From the NCBI GenBank assembly GCA_050951405.1, contig JBMNIZ010000016.1, forward strand, positions 62,001 to 126,000: 64,000 bases of DNA. Direction: 5' to 3'. Shown piece after piece: positions 63,329-64,000 of the stretch (position 1 is the stretch's first letter; each line of letters starts with the position of its first letter). The DNA is from JBMNIZ01 sp050951405. Its GTDB lineage: Bacteria > Bacillota > DULZ01. The notes under the pieces are model-generated. The model searched no databases. It saw nothing but the letters and a program-made list of their open reading frames with translations, and had not been told where the DNA came from. A program made the position numbers and the translations under genes.

Positions 63329-64000
63329 CTAGTTTCCCAACTGTTCCATTATCTCCTCCGGAATTTCAAAATTGGCATATACAGCCTGGACATCGTCATG
63401 GTCTTCCAACAATTCCATAAGCCTCAATACTTGCCTGGCCTGGTCCAGGTTCGTAATCTCCAGTGTATTCTGCGGGATCTTGCTCAATTCGGAAGATTTT
63501 ATGACATAGCCTGCCTGGAGCAATGCATTCTTAACATGCTCGAAATCCTCCACTCCGGTAATTACTTCCACCATGTCGCCATCTATGGATACGTCTTCCG
63601 CCCCGGCTTCGATAGCATCAAGCATTAAGGCATCCTCATCTGTCCTGGAAGTCAATTCCAGACTGATTACACCTTTGTTTTCAAACATCCAGGCCACGCA
63701 CCCTGTCTCCCCCAGGTTTCCACCATGACGGGAGAATAAATGGCGGATTTCTCCCGCAGTACGGTTGCGATTATCGGTCATAATATTCAAGAGTATGGCC
63801 ACGCCGCCTGGGCCATAACCTTCGTATACAGTTTCTTCATAATTGACCGCATCCAGACCGCCGGCAGCTTTTTGGATATTTCGCATGATAGTCTCATTGG
63901 GCATATTGGCACTTCTGGCCTTTTGAATAGCTGCCTTCAGGCGGGGATTTGCTTCAGGATCAGGCCCGGCTTCCTTGACAGCTACCATCAACTCTCTGCC
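63329..64000 (-). CDS. YebC/PmpR family protein (N-terminus beyond window)
   Basis: About 224 residues visible, starting inside GRELMVAVKEAGPDPEANPRLK, so roughly 25-30 N-terminal residues are missing. Family motifs: NMPNETIMRNIQKA, VNYEETVYEGYGPGGVAILL, DNRNRTAGEIRHLFSRHGG and CVAWMFENKGVI. Members act as transcription regulators or, as shown for related proteins, relieve ribosome stalling at proline runs. Usual neighbour upstream of ruvC. Confidence 0.93.
   Translation of the reverse strand, partial: GRELMVAVKEAGPDPEANPRLKAAIQKARSANMPNETIMRNIQKAAGGLDAVNYEETVYEGYGPGGVAILLNIMTDNRNRTAGEIRHLFSRHGGNLGETGCVAWMFENKGVISLELTSRTDEDALMLDAIEAGAEDVSIDGDMVEVITGVEDFEHVKNALLQAGYVIKSSELSKIPQNTLEITNLDQARQVLRLMELLEDHDDVQAVYANFEIPEEIMEQLGN

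Overview
The window looks like the chromosome of a spore-forming, anaerobic, low-to-mid GC Firmicute of the Clostridia, most like the Peptococcaceae. The evidence is a Bacillus/Clostridia-type gene order (recJ-relA-dtd-hisS-aspS-tcdA-rarA-iscR-iscS-mnmA and ruvCAB...queA-tgt-yajC-secDF), strong AGGAGG ribosome sites with frequent GTG/TTG starts, SpoIID and SigI/RsgI, a T-box leader in front of hisS, a Firmicute-type 6S RNA, and a membrane-anchored multihaem cytochrome. The species is not named by anything in the sequence.

Layout. 1-3.8 kb: UPF0182 membrane protein, a cytochrome b / pentahaem cytochrome c pair and a small Com-like zinc protein. 4.5-9.9 kb: an insertion-sequence pile-up: an ISNCY/IS1202-type element, then an IS30 element whose leader is split by an IS21 element. 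10-23.3 kb: a catabolic island that reads as taurine (sulfonate) dissimilation: TetR regulator and GltS-like symporter, TRAP transporter (dctM, dctP, dctQ), an M20 amidohydrolase, sulfoacetaldehyde acetyltransferase (xsc), taurine:pyruvate aminotransferase (tpa), and a PocR-domain histidine kinase with an AraC-type response regulator. In the inferred pathway taurine enters by TRAP, Tpa makes sulfoacetaldehyde plus alanine, and Xsc with TPP and phosphate makes acetyl phosphate plus sulfite. Sulfite reduction must be encoded elsewhere.

23.5-46 kb: housekeeping, nearly all on the minus strand: AI-2E-family protein, mnmA, the iscR-iscS-iscU iron-sulfur operon, rarA, trxA, an IS1634-type element, tcdA, 6S RNA, aspS, hisS (T-box), a glyoxalase-II-like hydrolase, dtd, relA, recJ, lapA, secF, secD. 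46-48.6 kb: a second copy of the ISNCY element lying against the -35 box of the secDF promoter, and a two-gene cassette of a MazF-type toxin plus a 54-codon partner. 48.6-64 kb: yajC, tgt, queA, spoIID, rsgI-sigI, a molybdenum-cofactor/Tat cluster (mobB, moeA, a second molybdopterin-binding protein, mobA, tatC), ruvBAC, a BofC-like protein, ctaB and yebC (cut by the window end).

Many otherwise well-conserved genes (mnmA, rarA, aspS, hisS, gloB-like, dtd, relA, sigI, mobA, tatC, xsc, tpa, dctP, dctQ) are broken by one or more frameshifts, several at homopolymers. Because essential genes are affected, these are more likely sequence or assembly errors than real decay. Each is annotated as one gene over its full extent. 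The most unusual signals are a hairpin inside the ISNCY element whose loop is exactly inverted between the two copies, unusually long target duplications (17, 29 and 51 bp) around three different IS elements, phased repeats that may be the operator of the taurine two-component system, and the MazF unit with an unrecognised antitoxin candidate.
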